Counted from the first letter of the stretch, positions 16,847 through 27,012 are shown. The stretch: 64,000 nt of DNA from an uncultured Bacteroidota bacterium (GCA_946479615.1 CAMLGR010000003.1:3927-67926), one strand, 5' to 3'. The notes: generated by a model from the sequence alone, not told the origin. Made by a program: numbers and translations.

Positions 16847-17617
16847 CTATCTTCCCATCCATCCGCCATCAACCGTCAGGATCGTTCCGTTCACATATCC
16901 CGAAGCCGGCGATGCGAGGTATACCACGGCTCCTTTAAAATCTTCCGGTTCACCCCATCTGCCTGCCGGTATACGATCCATGATCGATTTACTTCTTGCC
17001 ACATCATTGCGCAGGGCTTCTGTGTTATCAGTTGCAATATATCCCGGGGCAATTCCATTTACATTAACGCCTTTGGATGCCCATTCATTCGATAATGCTT
17101 TTACCAGGCTCGATAAAGCTCCTTTACTCGCTGCATAACCGGGAACGGTGATGCCGCCCTGAAAACTAAGCAGGGAACAGGTAAATATTATTTTACCGCT
17201 TCCTCTCTGCAGCATGTGTTTCCCGATTTCGCGGGCCATGATAAACTGTGAATCCAGGTTGATGCCGATTACTTTATCCCAGTATTCATCCGAATGTTCC
17301 GCAGCCGGTGCGCGCATGATCGTACCTGCATTATTCACCAGGATATCGATCGCCGGATTTTCCACCAATGCCTTCTTGATAAATGCATAGAGACTATCAC
17401 GGCTGGAAAAGTCTGCCTGGTAGGCCTTGAATTTTCTACCGAGCGCTGTTACTTTTTTTTCTACATCGCTTCCGCTCAGTTCCAGTGAGGCTGACACGCC
17501 AATGATATCGGCGCCGGCTTCTGCCAGTCCCAATGCCATTCCTTTACCAATGCCTTTATTACATCCTGTTACCAATGCGGTTTTACCGGTGAGATCGAAT
17601 TGCTGCAATACTCCCAT
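16847..17617 (-). CDS. kduD: 2-deoxy-D-gluconate/2,5-diketo-3-deoxygluconate 3(5)-dehydrogenase
   Basis: Classical SDR of 256 residues that reduces 2,5-diketo-3-deoxygluconate to KDG. The cofactor motif GCNKGIGKG is near residue 18. NNAG is present, the catalytic Ser sits in IIFTCSLLSFQGG, and the complete YxxxK is in GYAASKGALSSL. The closing DGGWMGR is characteristic of KduD. It starts nine bases after the uxaC stop at the end of the long GH28-uxa operon, so depolymerisation and catabolism are transcribed together. Confidence 0.94.
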   Translation of the reverse strand: MGVLQQFDLTGKTALVTGCNKGIGKGMALGLAEAGADIIGVSASLELSGSDVEKKVTALGRKFKAYQADFSSRDSLYAFIKKALVENPAIDILVNNAGTIMRAPAAEHSDEYWDKVIGINLDSQFIMAREIGKHMLQRGSGKIIFTCSLLSFQGGITVPGYAASKGALSSLVKALSNEWASKGVNVNGIAPGYIATDNTEALRNDVARSKSIMDRIPAGRWGEPEDFKGAVVYLASPASGYVNGTILTVDGGWMGR

Positions 17618-17626
17618 TCCTGATGT

Positions 17627-19069
17627 TTATATAGTAGTGACTTTAATCGTAGCTGGTTGCTGTTGCAATTGCCAGTTGAAATAGTTTTTATTATTGTAGA
17701 AACAGATATCCTGTATAATTTTACCGATCCAGTTAATATCGTTCGGCAGTTCGCCATTTTCTACTTCATCACCAAAGAGATCACACAGTATACGACGGAA
17801 GTATTCATGTCTCGGGTATGAAAGGAAGCTCCTGGAATCGGTCAGCATTCCTACAAAACGGCTCAATAATCCCATGTTGGAAAGGGCATTGATCTGTTTG
17901 GTCATGCCATCTTTCTGATCCAGAAACCACCAGGCCGCTCCCCATTGAATTTTTCCGGCCGATGAACCATCATTAAAGTTACCAACCATGGTAGCCATGA
18001 GTTCATTATCTGCCGGGTTAAGGTTATACAGGATCGTCTTCGCCAGTTTATTGTTGCTGTCTAATTTGTCGAGGAATTTGGCCAGTACTCTTGCCTGTGA
18101 AAAATCACCGATAGAATCCCAACCGGTATCAGCACCGATCTGTTGGTTCATGCGGGTATTGTTGTTGCGCAAAGCGCCGAGATGAAATTGTTGCGCCCAT
18201 CCTTTTTCCCAATCCCATTCTGCAAAATGGATGAGCATGGCCGATTTGAATTTGCGCTGTTCGGAATCGTTCAGGAATTTACCGCCATGTACTTTATTGA
18301 AGATGGCATCGATCTCCGAACCCGTAAAGTCTTCAGCATATATTTCTTCCAGTCCATGATCCGATACGCTGCATCCCATTGATGCAAAGAAATCATGACG
18401 GTTTTGCAATGCGTATAAGAAATCATCAAAAGAGGAAATAGCGATGCCTGTTATTGCTTCGAGTTTTTTTGTATAGGTTACAAATTTTTGCGGATCGCTT
18501 ACGTTCATCGCATTATCAGGGCGGAATGCAGGCAGGATCGGTATTTCAAATTCGTCTTCTTTTAATTTTTTATGAAATTCCAATGAATCGACAGGATCGT
18601 CCGTCGTACAAACCAGGCTCACATTCATCTTGCGAAGCAGATTACGAACGGAGTAAGCGGGTGTTTGCAATCTGGCTGTACACTCATCATATATTTTACG
18701 TGCGGTATCCGGGTTGAGTGTATCATGAATATCGAAATAACGCTGTAATTCTAAATGTGTCCAGTGATAAAGAGGATTGCGCAGCGTATAGGGAACTGTT
18801 TCGGCCCATTTCTTAAATTTATCGAAATCAGACGCGTCGCCGGTACAGTATTTCTCATCGATACCGTTGGTACGCATAGCGCGCCATTTGTAATGATCGC
18901 CATACAACCATGCCTGGGTAATATTCCCGAATCGCAGATCTTCTGCTATCTGTTGCGGCGGAAGATGGCAATGGTAGTCGATGACCGGCATGTCCTTCGC
19001 AAATTCATGATAAAGACGTTGTGCTGTTTTTGTCTTTAATAAAAAATTCTCATCCATAAAATTTTTCAT
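17627..19069 (-). CDS. uxaC: Glucuronate/galacturonate isomerase
   Basis: Isomerises D-galacturonate to D-tagaturonate and D-glucuronate to D-fructuronate. The 480-residue amidohydrolase-fold protein starts with MDENFLLKTKTAQRLYHEFA and the HxH metal motif VIDYHCHLPP. The C-terminus carries MLTDSRSFLSYPRHEYFRRI, a strong UxaC signature. An internal ATG four residues in is an alternative start. It lies ten bases after uxaA and nine before kduD in one operon, and provides the first intracellular step for galacturonate liberated by GH28. Confidence 0.96.
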   Translation of the reverse strand: MKNFMDENFLLKTKTAQRLYHEFAKDMPVIDYHCHLPPQQIAEDLRFGNITQAWLYGDHYKWRAMRTNGIDEKYCTGDASDFDKFKKWAETVPYTLRNPLYHWTHLELQRYFDIHDTLNPDTARKIYDECTARLQTPAYSVRNLLRKMNVSLVCTTDDPVDSLEFHKKLKEDEFEIPILPAFRPDNAMNVSDPQKFVTYTKKLEAITGIAISSFDDFLYALQNRHDFFASMGCSVSDHGLEEIYAEDFTGSEIDAIFNKVHGGKFLNDSEQRKFKSAMLIHFAEWDWEKGWAQQFHLGALRNNNTRMNQQIGADTGWDSIGDFSQARVLAKFLDKLDSNNKLAKTILYNLNPADNELMATMVGNFNDGSSAGKIQWGAAWWFLDQKDGMTKQINALSNMGLLSRFVGMLTDSRSFLSYPRHEYFRRILCDLFGDEVENGELPNDINWIGKIIQDICFYNNKNYFNWQLQQQPATIKVTTI

Positions 19070-19079
19070 ACGCGTCGTT

Positions 19080-20717
19080 TTATAATGATACTCCTCTTTT
19101 CCAGGGTATAAAGTCGTCCTGATTTAATAATACAGCTTTGGGAATTACTTCACCGCTTGCTGCTTTAATACAATATTCTAATATTTCTTCGCCCATTTGT
19201 TCGATGGTCTTATCTCCATCGATAACGGGACCGGTATTGATATCGATAATGTCGGCCATTCGTTTTGCCAGTTTGGAATTGGTGGCTACTTTGATCGTTG
19301 GACAAACAGGATTACCGGTAGGTGTACCCAATCCTGTTGTAAACAATATCAGCGTAGCTCCGCTGGCAGCTTTGCCGGTAGTGGCTTCTACATCATTTCC
19401 TGGTGTACATACAAGGTTCAACCCCGGTTTGACAACAGGTTCTGTATAGTCCAATACATCTTCGACCGGCGATGTGCCTCCTTTTTTAGCAGCGCCGGTG
19501 CTTTTGATAGCATCGGTGATCAATCCGTCGCGGATATTACCGGGTGAAGGATTCATATGAAATCCTGAACCCACTTTCATAGCTGCATCGTTATAGGAAG
19601 TCATCAGCTGAATAAATTTTTTCGCTGCCGCTTCATCTTTGGTACGATCGATCAGGTCCTGCTCGGCGCCACATAGTTCAGGAAATTCGGCCAGTAATAT
19701 TTTACCGCCTAATCCTACAACCAAATCAGAGCAATAACCGACAGCAGGGTTGGCGGAGATACCACTGAACCCATCGCTGCCACCACATTTTACACCAATA
19801 ACCAGCTTGTCGAGTGACGCAGGTTTTCTTTCCAGTTTATTGGCTTCAATTAATCCCAGGAATGTTTTACGGATAGCTTCTGCAATTAACTGCTCTTCGC
19901 TTTGTGATTGTTGCTGCTCAAAAATATACAATGGTTTATTAAAATCGGGATTGCGCTGCTTCAAATCTTCCAAAAAATCTTTGGTCTGCAGATTCTGGCA
20001 ACCCAGGCTAAGCACGGTTACACCGGCGACATTCGGGTGATCGGCATACGCCGCCAGCAGCTTCCCCAGGATCGCTGCATCCTGCCTGGTGCCCCCGCAT
20101 CCTCCCTGGTGATTCAGGAATTTGATACCATCTACATTTTTAAAAGGCCGGTCATGTACAGCCGTTGCAGGTGAAAGATTCACCGATGCTATGTCCTCAC
20201 CGTTTTTATAGGCTTCGAGTAAATGATGAGAGTATTGTTTGTATTTATCCGATACCGCATACCCCAGCTCATTGTGCAATGCTTCGCGGATCACGTCAAG
20301 GTTCCTGTTTTCACAAAACACCATTGGCATGAATAACCAGTAGTTGGCGGTACCGACCCTGCCATCGCTGCGGTGATAACCATTGAAGGTGCGGCCTTTA
20401 AATTTAGATACGTCCGGGGCCTGCCATTCGTAATGATAAGGCCGGTAGGTAAAAGGATCTGCAGCATGTTTTGTATTCTCCGTTGTCATGCGGCCACCTG
20501 CGGGCACATCGAATTGTGTTTTACCAACCAGTACACCATACATGATGATCTTGTCACCAGCATGCATATCGCCGGTAAAGAATTTATGCTTGGCAGGAAT
20601 ATCATCCTGCAAAGTATATTCATCGTTATTATAAACGATCTTATCTCCTTTGGCCAGGTCCTGCAAAGCAACCAGTACGTTGTCAGCAGGATGCACCTTT
20701 AAAACCTTATACTTCAT
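19080..20717 (-). CDS. uxaA: Altronate dehydratase
   Basis: Dehydrates D-altronate to KDG. The 545-residue protein fuses an N-terminal SAF domain (about residues 1-95, including KVHPADNVLVALQDLAKGD) to the UxaA C-terminal catalytic domain. The latter shows HQGGCGGTRQDA, VLSLGCQNLQ, VGVKCGGSDGFSG and FHMNPSPGNIRDG, with Cys and His residues that bind the active-site iron. Full-length fused form, as in E. coli. It starts one base after the uxaB stop, implying tight coupling. Its product goes to KdgK. Confidence 0.96.
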   Translation of the reverse strand: MKYKVLKVHPADNVLVALQDLAKGDKIVYNNDEYTLQDDIPAKHKFFTGDMHAGDKIIMYGVLVGKTQFDVPAGGRMTTENTKHAADPFTYRPYHYEWQAPDVSKFKGRTFNGYHRSDGRVGTANYWLFMPMVFCENRNLDVIREALHNELGYAVSDKYKQYSHHLLEAYKNGEDIASVNLSPATAVHDRPFKNVDGIKFLNHQGGCGGTRQDAAILGKLLAAYADHPNVAGVTVLSLGCQNLQTKDFLEDLKQRNPDFNKPLYIFEQQQSQSEEQLIAEAIRKTFLGLIEANKLERKPASLDKLVIGVKCGGSDGFSGISANPAVGYCSDLVVGLGGKILLAEFPELCGAEQDLIDRTKDEAAAKKFIQLMTSYNDAAMKVGSGFHMNPSPGNIRDGLITDAIKSTGAAKKGGTSPVEDVLDYTEPVVKPGLNLVCTPGNDVEATTGKAASGATLILFTTGLGTPTGNPVCPTIKVATNSKLAKRMADIIDINTGPVIDGDKTIEQMGEEILEYCIKAASGEVIPKAVLLNQDDFIPWKRGVSL

Positions 20718-20718
20718 C

Positions 20719-22242
20719 TTACGCTATCGTTTGACGAAGCTGCCCGCTGTTCAAAGCATGAATGGCTCCGTCTTTTTGTATGATTCTTATATTTTCTTTT
20801 ACCGCAGCGGCAAAACCATTAAGGGCTGACAGGTCTGTTCCCCAACGATCTTTATCTGCCAGTACTGCATCAACCAGTGCATCCACATTATTGCCGGCCC
20901 ATTTTTCAGCAAACCAGGGAGCGGCATCATCTTCTACCAGGTAGGTACGGCCGTTGGCTTCACCATAATAACGTTTGTCTGTACCCTGACTGCATTTCAT
21001 AAACACAAGATACGCCGCAAATCCCAGAGCCATTTGCGCAGGAACCTGTCCTGTCTTATTATAAAATTGTTGCAGCAATGGTATATTACGCATCCGCATT
21101 TTTGAACTATAGTTCATGGTAATGCTGATCCATTTATGTTCCAGAAAAGGATTGCGGAAACGATCCATTACTTTATTGGCAAATGCACAGGCTTCATTGT
21201 AAGGGGTTGTTTTGCCATCCATAGCGGAAGCGATCTCCAGCATCATGATACGTTTGATATAGGCAGCCAGCGCTTCATCACTCATTCCCTCTTTCACGGT
21301 ATCGAACCCGCCAAGTACAGCCAGTCCGCAGGCGAAAGTATGTGTGCCATTCAGCAAGCGAAGTTTCAACTCGCGGAATTTTTCAATATCGGGAGTAATG
21401 ACAACACCGTCATCCATGCTGCTGAAGGAAAGAACATCTTTTACTTTCTGATTGTCTGATTCAATGACCCATAACCGGAATGTTTCCGCCATGATCATCA
21501 AATCATCGGTATAGCCTAATTTCTCTTCAGTATTTTTTTTATCAGCCGGAGCGAGTTTACCGGGTACGATCCGGTCTACCAACGAATTACAAAAATGATT
21601 GGACATATCGAGCCAGGCAATAAATTCTGTTGCCAGTTTATTTTTCTTTGCGAGATCAAGAACAATACTGCGCAGTTTCTGACCATTATCGGTTATCAGT
21701 TCGGTGGGAATGATCACCATGCCGCTGGCATCGCTTCCGTTGAAGGCTTTGTAACGCTCATGCAAGAAGGCCAGCAATTTACCAGGGAAAGAAGGCGGTG
21801 GTGTTTGAGTGATATCATCATCAGAAGCAACGATACCCACTTCCGTCGTATTGGATATGATAAGCTGCATTTGCGGGTTGTGCGCGCATTTCAATATTTC
21901 CTTCCATTCTTCCGCAGCAGATAACACACGGCTGACAGAAGAATTGATGATGGTTTCTTCGACCGTTTTCCCGTCTTCAATACCTTTTACACAAAGTGTA
22001 TAAAGACCATCCTGTTTTTCGAATTCATCTGTTCCGCCTTTGGCGGTTGATTTAACGATAACGATACGGCCATTGAAAATGCCTTCTTTATTAGCTTTAT
22101 CGATAAAGTAATCAGGTAAGCCGCGTAATAAGATACCGGTTCCAAATTGTAATACTTTTTCAGGTAAAGACAATAATTTTTCACCGGGGATAAGGACCCC
22201 GTTCGGAGATAATTTTTTTAAATTTTCTTTCGAGAGTTGCAT
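20719..22242 (-). CDS. uxaB: Tagaturonate reductase (altronate oxidoreductase)
   Basis: NADH-dependent reduction of D-tagaturonate to D-altronate. The 507-residue long-chain polyol dehydrogenase contains the Rossmann start VLQFGTGILLRGLPDYFIDKA, the conserved SNHFCNSLVDRIVPG and the catalytic region LRLLNGTHTFACGLAVLGG with the Lys-Asn/His pattern of the family. It follows the pectinesterase by nine bases and precedes uxaA by one. It could also accept tagaturonate made from L-galactonate by the LgoD-like enzyme encoded at 29316-30323. Confidence 0.95.
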   Translation of the reverse strand: MQLSKENLKKLSPNGVLIPGEKLLSLPEKVLQFGTGILLRGLPDYFIDKANKEGIFNGRIVIVKSTAKGGTDEFEKQDGLYTLCVKGIEDGKTVEETIINSSVSRVLSAAEEWKEILKCAHNPQMQLIISNTTEVGIVASDDDITQTPPPSFPGKLLAFLHERYKAFNGSDASGMVIIPTELITDNGQKLRSIVLDLAKKNKLATEFIAWLDMSNHFCNSLVDRIVPGKLAPADKKNTEEKLGYTDDLMIMAETFRLWVIESDNQKVKDVLSFSSMDDGVVITPDIEKFRELKLRLLNGTHTFACGLAVLGGFDTVKEGMSDEALAAYIKRIMMLEIASAMDGKTTPYNEACAFANKVMDRFRNPFLEHKWISITMNYSSKMRMRNIPLLQQFYNKTGQVPAQMALGFAAYLVFMKCSQGTDKRYYGEANGRTYLVEDDAAPWFAEKWAGNNVDALVDAVLADKDRWGTDLSALNGFAAAVKENIRIIQKDGAIHALNSGQLRQTIA

Positions 22243-22251
22243 ACACTTCTT

Positions 22252-23268
22252 TTAATCCCCTGACGGGTTCCATCTATCTTTAAATACCCAGTTAACCGTT
22301 ATCGCTTTTGCATCAACAGCAGCCGGTAAATTGTTTGCGTACCATTTATAATCATTGCCGCCTTCCCGGTGACAGTTGTAATAATATATTCTTTGTCCCC
22401 ACCTGATGGTATTGTTTGTTGGCACCAGGTAGATGGCTGTATCCGCCATATTTTTTGCAAACACACAATTCACCAGGAAAAACTGTGCATCGCGGTGATA
22501 GCGTCCTAATAAGAAACCATCATATCCTTTAAAACGGCAATTCACCAATACCGTTTTCGAATCTTCGTATTTCGATCCGTCGTGCCAGATCGCTGCCGGG
22601 CCATTCCAGGAAAGGAAATCGCAATTCTCGGCCCAGGCCCAGCCACGCGGGCAATAAAAATCAACACCGCCTTCCATCGTACAATCCTTGAAATACCACA
22701 TGCCATTGTCAACATCCCAGGGACTGACCGTATCGCCGCCAAACGATTTAAAATGACAGTTGATCGCTTTCATTTTTGTAGCATGCAGTGTACGCAGTGC
22801 CATCTGGTGACCGGCCTTACCGATCCTTTTTTCTTTATGCAAAGAATCACCTGCACAATAAATAGTGGTTTCCTGTTTCCAGTCAAATCCATAACTGTTC
22901 GTGATGGTGAGGTTTTTCAGCGTAATATCGTCAGCGCCTACATTCATAGTAGCAACGCCCCAATCATCTTTATGTTCACAGCGCCATTCATCGCGGGCGA
23001 TAGCTGCTGTAATAATTGTTTTCTCCCTGCTTTCTCCTTCCAGTAACAGGTTTGCCTTTTCTATGTACAACTTTTCTTCATATACACCATCCTTTATAAA
23101 AATGATACGCGGTGTTGCAGAAGAACCCGGGAGACTATTGATAGCTTCCTGTACAGAATGAAAGTCAGCTTTTCCTGTTTTAGCCACCGTGATCTTTGTT
23201 TGTGCCTGTACACTTACGATCACAGCAAAGAACCATGCAATAGTGCTATATATTTTTTTTCCGATCAC
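22252..23268 (-). CDS. Divergent CE8-like pectinesterase
   Basis: Secreted right-handed parallel beta-helix protein of 338 residues with a signal peptide ending near VSVQAQ. It starts at GTG, sharing four bases with the GH105 stop. The pectinesterase pattern is recognisable but altered: the usual QDTL segment reads GGDTVS, the DFIFG segment reads GGVDFYCPRGWAW, and LGRPW reads LGRYH. The two Asp and the Arg of the active site are retained, so methyl-ester hydrolysis is likely. The changed walls imply different substrate recognition, perhaps short or rhamnogalacturonan-derived oligomers. Compare the canonical enzyme at 37562-38557. Confidence 0.85.
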   Translation of the reverse strand: MIGKKIYSTIAWFFAVIVSVQAQTKITVAKTGKADFHSVQEAINSLPGSSATPRIIFIKDGVYEEKLYIEKANLLLEGESREKTIITAAIARDEWRCEHKDDWGVATMNVGADDITLKNLTITNSYGFDWKQETTIYCAGDSLHKEKRIGKAGHQMALRTLHATKMKAINCHFKSFGGDTVSPWDVDNGMWYFKDCTMEGGVDFYCPRGWAWAENCDFLSWNGPAAIWHDGSKYEDSKTVLVNCRFKGYDGFLLGRYHRDAQFFLVNCVFAKNMADTAIYLVPTNNTIRWGQRIYYYNCHREGGNDYKWYANNLPAAVDAKAITVNWVFKDRWNPSGD

Positions 23269-25163
23269 CTTTTACTTTGGGTTAACAACCAGGAAGACAG
23301 GTATTCTCCTGCTTTATAATTATTAAAAGGAGCCGGTAATTTTCTTCCGTCGGTATATTCATTATATAACCAGGGATCTCCAACAGCAAATACAGTTCCT
23401 TTACCATACCTGGCAGTAGCCATGATGATATCACCTTCCTTCGTCACCAATGCCGTGGCAGGCGCTTTTACTTTGATCACGCTGACTTCTTTCAAATACA
23501 TTTTTACCGGTTCTTTGAAAACTATAGTGTTATCCGGAACGACAGCGCCTGTTTCAAATTCATCCCGCTGCACCATGTTACGGCTTTTGTTGGTAAACGT
23601 GATGCCGAATTGATTGGCGAGTGTATTAAAATGTTCGAGGTCACAGTTAGCACTGTCATTGGCCATCAATACCAGTACGCCGCCCTGTTTCACCCAATCG
23701 CTGATAACCTTTACATCTTTCGCCGCTACATAATTCGGTGTTGGATTATCTTTTATATGATCGGGATCCACAATGATATAAACAGAGGCTTTGTTCAATG
23801 CCGCAGCGGAAGGAGCTACATCCAGTGAAGAAAGTTTAGCACCATATTTTGTAAAGGCATTTCCCCACATGGTGATGCCGGAGTTGGAACGGTCCTCCCA
23901 TATATAATGCCAGTAGTTTTCCTGGCCGCCTGCATCTTTTTTCTTTTCGCTGTTAAAGTACCTGTCCAGCAAAACTGTTTTGTTCTTTCCTGGTTTGGGA
24001 GCATTCGCCATTTCCATTTCTACACTACAGAGAATAAAAGCGCCCATTCCTTTGGGATCGTTCGTCACTACTTTCTCGCTCATATAATAATCAAAGCTGC
24101 CATCCCGGTAAGGATTGCCGCCCAAACCGGATACGCTGACAGTCCCTTTCAGGTTGGTTTGACCATTGGCATCTTTTTCAATAAATTCTTTGATGATGCC
24201 ATCGTATCCTTTTTTTGCAGGCGCGAGGTAAGAAGCAGGCAGGTAGCCCTTACGTACACCTTTCAATAATGTATAAACGAGCATGGAGGAGGCTGATGCT
24301 TCGTGATAATTTTTAGGATTGTCCGGCATGTTCACAATATCATACCATAACCCGGATTTGGCATCCTGTACATTCACGACCGCTTTGGCAAAGCGGTTCA
24401 ATATTTTAATGATGGAATCCCTGCCCCAATGACCTGCCGGGAAGTAATCCAGTACATCCACCATGGCCACACCATACCAGCCCAGGGCACGACCCCAGAA
24501 ATGCGGAGAATTACCGGTTTCTTTATTCGCCCATTTTTGTTGCTTGCTTTCATCCCATCCATGATACAGCAATCCTGTTTTAGGATCGCGGGTATGACGT
24601 TCTACAAAAACGAACTGGTTAGCGATATCATTAAAAGCGGTATCCTCGTGAAAGAGGCTGGCATATTCTGCATAAAAAGGTTCTCCCATATATAATCCGT
24701 CGAGCCACATCTGGTAAGGGTATACTTTTTTGTGCCAGAAGCCGCCTTCGTTGGTACGCGGATGTGAACGTAGCTGGCTGCGTAACAGGTCGACTGCTTT
24801 TTTATATTTTGCTTTTCCTGTTACACGGTAAAGAAGCAGTAACAGTTTTCCATTGTTGATATGATCGATATTATATTCATCCGGCCTGTAATCATAAATG
24901 GAACCATCTTCCCGCACATAGAAATCCATACTATGCTGGATATAGTTGAACCATTTACCATCGCCGGTATTATTCCAGATACCTTCCACTCCTTTCAGGA
25001 TCACCCCCTGGTCGTAGCTCCAGCGGGCTCTTCTGCCACCCATCCCAAATGAATCGGGCCATATTTTCATGGCTGTTTCGGCCAGTTGTTGCGAATAGGG
25101 TGTTTGCTGTGCTTCGCTGATCACTGCCAGTAAAACAAATCCAATCGTTAAGAGTTTTTTCAT
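23265..25163 (-). CDS. GH105 unsaturated (rhamno)galacturonyl hydrolase with DUF4350 domain
   Basis: Two-domain secreted enzyme of about 632 residues. I start at ATG 25163 directly before the signal peptide (MKKLLTIGFVLLAVISEAQ). Residues about 25-390 form the (alpha/alpha)6 GH105 barrel that removes the 4,5-unsaturated uronate left by pectate lyases. The catalytic Asp is in MWLDGLYMGEPFYAEYA, with HGWDES and HFWGRALGWY also conserved. The C-terminal 240 residues resemble DUF4350, a GATase-like fold (VYIIVDPDHI, WVKQGGVLVLMAND). That domain's role is unknown; other polysaccharide hydrolases in Bacteroidota carry it. Gene order places it after GH28 and overlapping the pectinesterase by four bases. 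Confidence 0.9.
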   Translation of the reverse strand: MKKLLTIGFVLLAVISEAQQTPYSQQLAETAMKIWPDSFGMGGRRARWSYDQGVILKGVEGIWNNTGDGKWFNYIQHSMDFYVREDGSIYDYRPDEYNIDHINNGKLLLLLYRVTGKAKYKKAVDLLRSQLRSHPRTNEGGFWHKKVYPYQMWLDGLYMGEPFYAEYASLFHEDTAFNDIANQFVFVERHTRDPKTGLLYHGWDESKQQKWANKETGNSPHFWGRALGWYGVAMVDVLDYFPAGHWGRDSIIKILNRFAKAVVNVQDAKSGLWYDIVNMPDNPKNYHEASASSMLVYTLLKGVRKGYLPASYLAPAKKGYDGIIKEFIEKDANGQTNLKGTVSVSGLGGNPYRDGSFDYYMSEKVVTNDPKGMGAFILCSVEMEMANAPKPGKNKTVLLDRYFNSEKKKDAGGQENYWHYIWEDRSNSGITMWGNAFTKYGAKLSSLDVAPSAAALNKASVYIIVDPDHIKDNPTPNYVAAKDVKVISDWVKQGGVLVLMANDSANCDLEHFNTLANQFGITFTNKSRNMVQRDEFETGAVVPDNTIVFKEPVKMYLKEVSVIKVKAPATALVTKEGDIIMATARYGKGTVFAVGDPWLYNEYTDGRKLPAPFNNYKAGEYLSSWLLTQSKR

Positions 25164-25203
25164 GTAGTAAAATATTGCTGACATTAAAAATTAGCGGGTA
25201 CCA

Positions 25204-26841
25204 TTATTTTAACGACACACTTTTTTCCGATGCACCCAGTTCATAGGATATTTTTTCTTTTGCTTTTGCAGCATCCGTGTTTTTGATCACGATATTATTG
25301 CTTCTGTCTCCACTGACCCTGAACAATAATTCAGAACCATCTTTATACGTGATGTTATCAAATACCAGTTTATCGCTTTGCACGATATCGATCACGGGAG
25401 CCGTTTCTTTGCTGATCACTTTTATATTTTTAAAAGAAATGCCAGTCGCTTCCTGTATATCGAGACCTTTTCTTGCCTGGAGCACCATATTTTCCAATAC
25501 GATATCCTTTACATGCATTTCAGGAAGGCCGCGTAAGAAGATGCCTTTTTCAGCGCCATTGCAATACACATTACTGATATGAAAATTCCTGAACTGTGGA
25601 GTTGTTTCATCTACCGTTTTGAATTCCACTTTAGGCAATTCTCTTTTTTCACCAGCCAGGGGCACAGGATCTTTTGCCATATAGTACAGATCGAAGAGAA
25701 TAGCTTCACCGGGAATATCTTTCATATAGATATCATTGATAAAGATATCTTCTACCACACCGCCCCGGCCACGGGTCGATTTGAAACGCAAACCGATATC
25801 AGTACCCAGGAAAGTGCAGTTGCTGACATGGATATTACGTGCGCCGCCGCTCATTTCGCTGCCGATGACAAAACCACCATGCGCTGCATATACGGTACAG
25901 TTGCGGATGATCACATTTTCTGTTGGCATTCCTCTTTTACGTCCTTCGGCATCGCGACCGCTTTTCATGCAAAGAGCATCATCGCCTACATCAAATACAG
26001 AATTTTCGATCAATACATTTTTACAGCTTTCTACATCGATGCCGTCGCCGTTTTGAGCAAACCAGGGGTTTTTTACAGAGACGTTACGGACGGTAAGGTT
26101 TTCACTCATTAACGGATGCAGGCACCAGGCCGGTGAGTTCTGGAAGGTGACACCTTCCAGCAGGATCACTTTACAATTGGCGATCACAAATAAATTGGGA
26201 CGAAGAAAATCTTTTACGCTTTCATAATAAGCAGCGTCTTTCGTATCGGTAATAGCGCCGGGGTTAGGTGTTTTTGATCCTTTGACATAACTCTCGGAAG
26301 GGTACCATGTTTTTTTATCTTCACTTAGTACACCGCCTGATTCCAATAAATTCCTCCATTGAGAAGCGGTGAGTTTATCGTTTTTGACAGCGCGCCATAC
26401 ACCACCATTTCCATCAATGATACCGCTGCCGGTAACGGCGATATTAGTAGCATTGGTTGCTGACAAAGGTGATTGGTTGCGCATTTGCGGTATGCCTTCC
26501 CAGCTTCCTTTTACCAATGGATACTGCGATTTATCTTTTGTAAAAAGCAAGGTAGCACCGGTTGCGAGGTGCAGGTTGACATTACTTTTTAATACAACAG
26601 GACCGGTAAGCCAGAGACCGGCAGGCAGTAATACAACGCCGCCGCCTTTTTTTGTACAGGCTTCGATGGCGTCGCTGATACTTTTTGTATTTAGTGTATT
26701 GCCATCGGGTATGGCGCCATATTTTGTGATGTTGAAAGTGTCCTTTCTGAATTGTGTTTTCTGAATAACGGGTAATTTGCCTGGTTGGGCTAATGCGGCA
26801 ACAGAAATAAACAGAACCAGGACAGTAATGATTGGCTTCAT
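25204..26841 (-). CDS. GH28 polygalacturonase
   Basis: Exported 545-residue beta-helix enzyme that hydrolyses alpha-1,4-galacturonan. The start is ATG 26841; the frame extends to a TTG at 26847. The signal peptide is PIITVLVLFISVAALAQ. All GH28 signatures are present in order: NGDGIDVESC (family NTD), VGDDALCMKSG with the catalytic DD, HGGFVIGSEMSGG, and RFKSTRGRGG (family RIK). The pattern fits an exo-type or rhamnogalacturonan-active GH28 as well as endo-polygalacturonase. It is the first gene of the long operon ending in kduD and has a LacI-type operator block 85 bp upstream of its start. Confidence 0.94.
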   Translation of the reverse strand: MKPIITVLVLFISVAALAQPGKLPVIQKTQFRKDTFNITKYGAIPDGNTLNTKSISDAIEACTKKGGGVVLLPAGLWLTGPVVLKSNVNLHLATGATLLFTKDKSQYPLVKGSWEGIPQMRNQSPLSATNATNIAVTGSGIIDGNGGVWRAVKNDKLTASQWRNLLESGGVLSEDKKTWYPSESYVKGSKTPNPGAITDTKDAAYYESVKDFLRPNLFVIANCKVILLEGVTFQNSPAWCLHPLMSENLTVRNVSVKNPWFAQNGDGIDVESCKNVLIENSVFDVGDDALCMKSGRDAEGRKRGMPTENVIIRNCTVYAAHGGFVIGSEMSGGARNIHVSNCTFLGTDIGLRFKSTRGRGGVVEDIFINDIYMKDIPGEAILFDLYYMAKDPVPLAGEKRELPKVEFKTVDETTPQFRNFHISNVYCNGAEKGIFLRGLPEMHVKDIVLENMVLQARKGLDIQEATGISFKNIKVISKETAPVIDIVQSDKLVFDNITYKDGSELLFRVSGDRSNNIVIKNTDAAKAKEKISYELGASEKSVSLK

Positions 26842-26925
26842 TGGCAAGTTTTAGAACCGTTGAAAAGGGGTTTCCGAACTACAATTGTAGGCAGATATTA
26901 ATTGTCTATCAACGAATTGTGAGTG

Positions 26926-26955
26926 TTTTTTTACGCAAACGTTGCCGGCAACGAT
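26926..26955 (-). promoter_or_regulatory. LacI-type operator block A, upstream of GH28
   Basis: The dyad AACGTTGCCGGCAACGAT (26938-26955) with flanking TTTTTTTACGCA (26926-26937) is nearly identical to blocks B (44482-44511) and C (59759-59788). The central CGTTGCCGGCAACG is a perfect palindrome. In gene orientation the TTG of the flank may be the -33 box. It is probably bound by the LacI protein at 59976-61031. Confidence 0.75.
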
Positions 26956-27012
26956 ACCATCTGCTAACGGGATCGGGGCCGCCGGAAAAAAGCTGCAAAA
27001 AAGGATGGTTTT

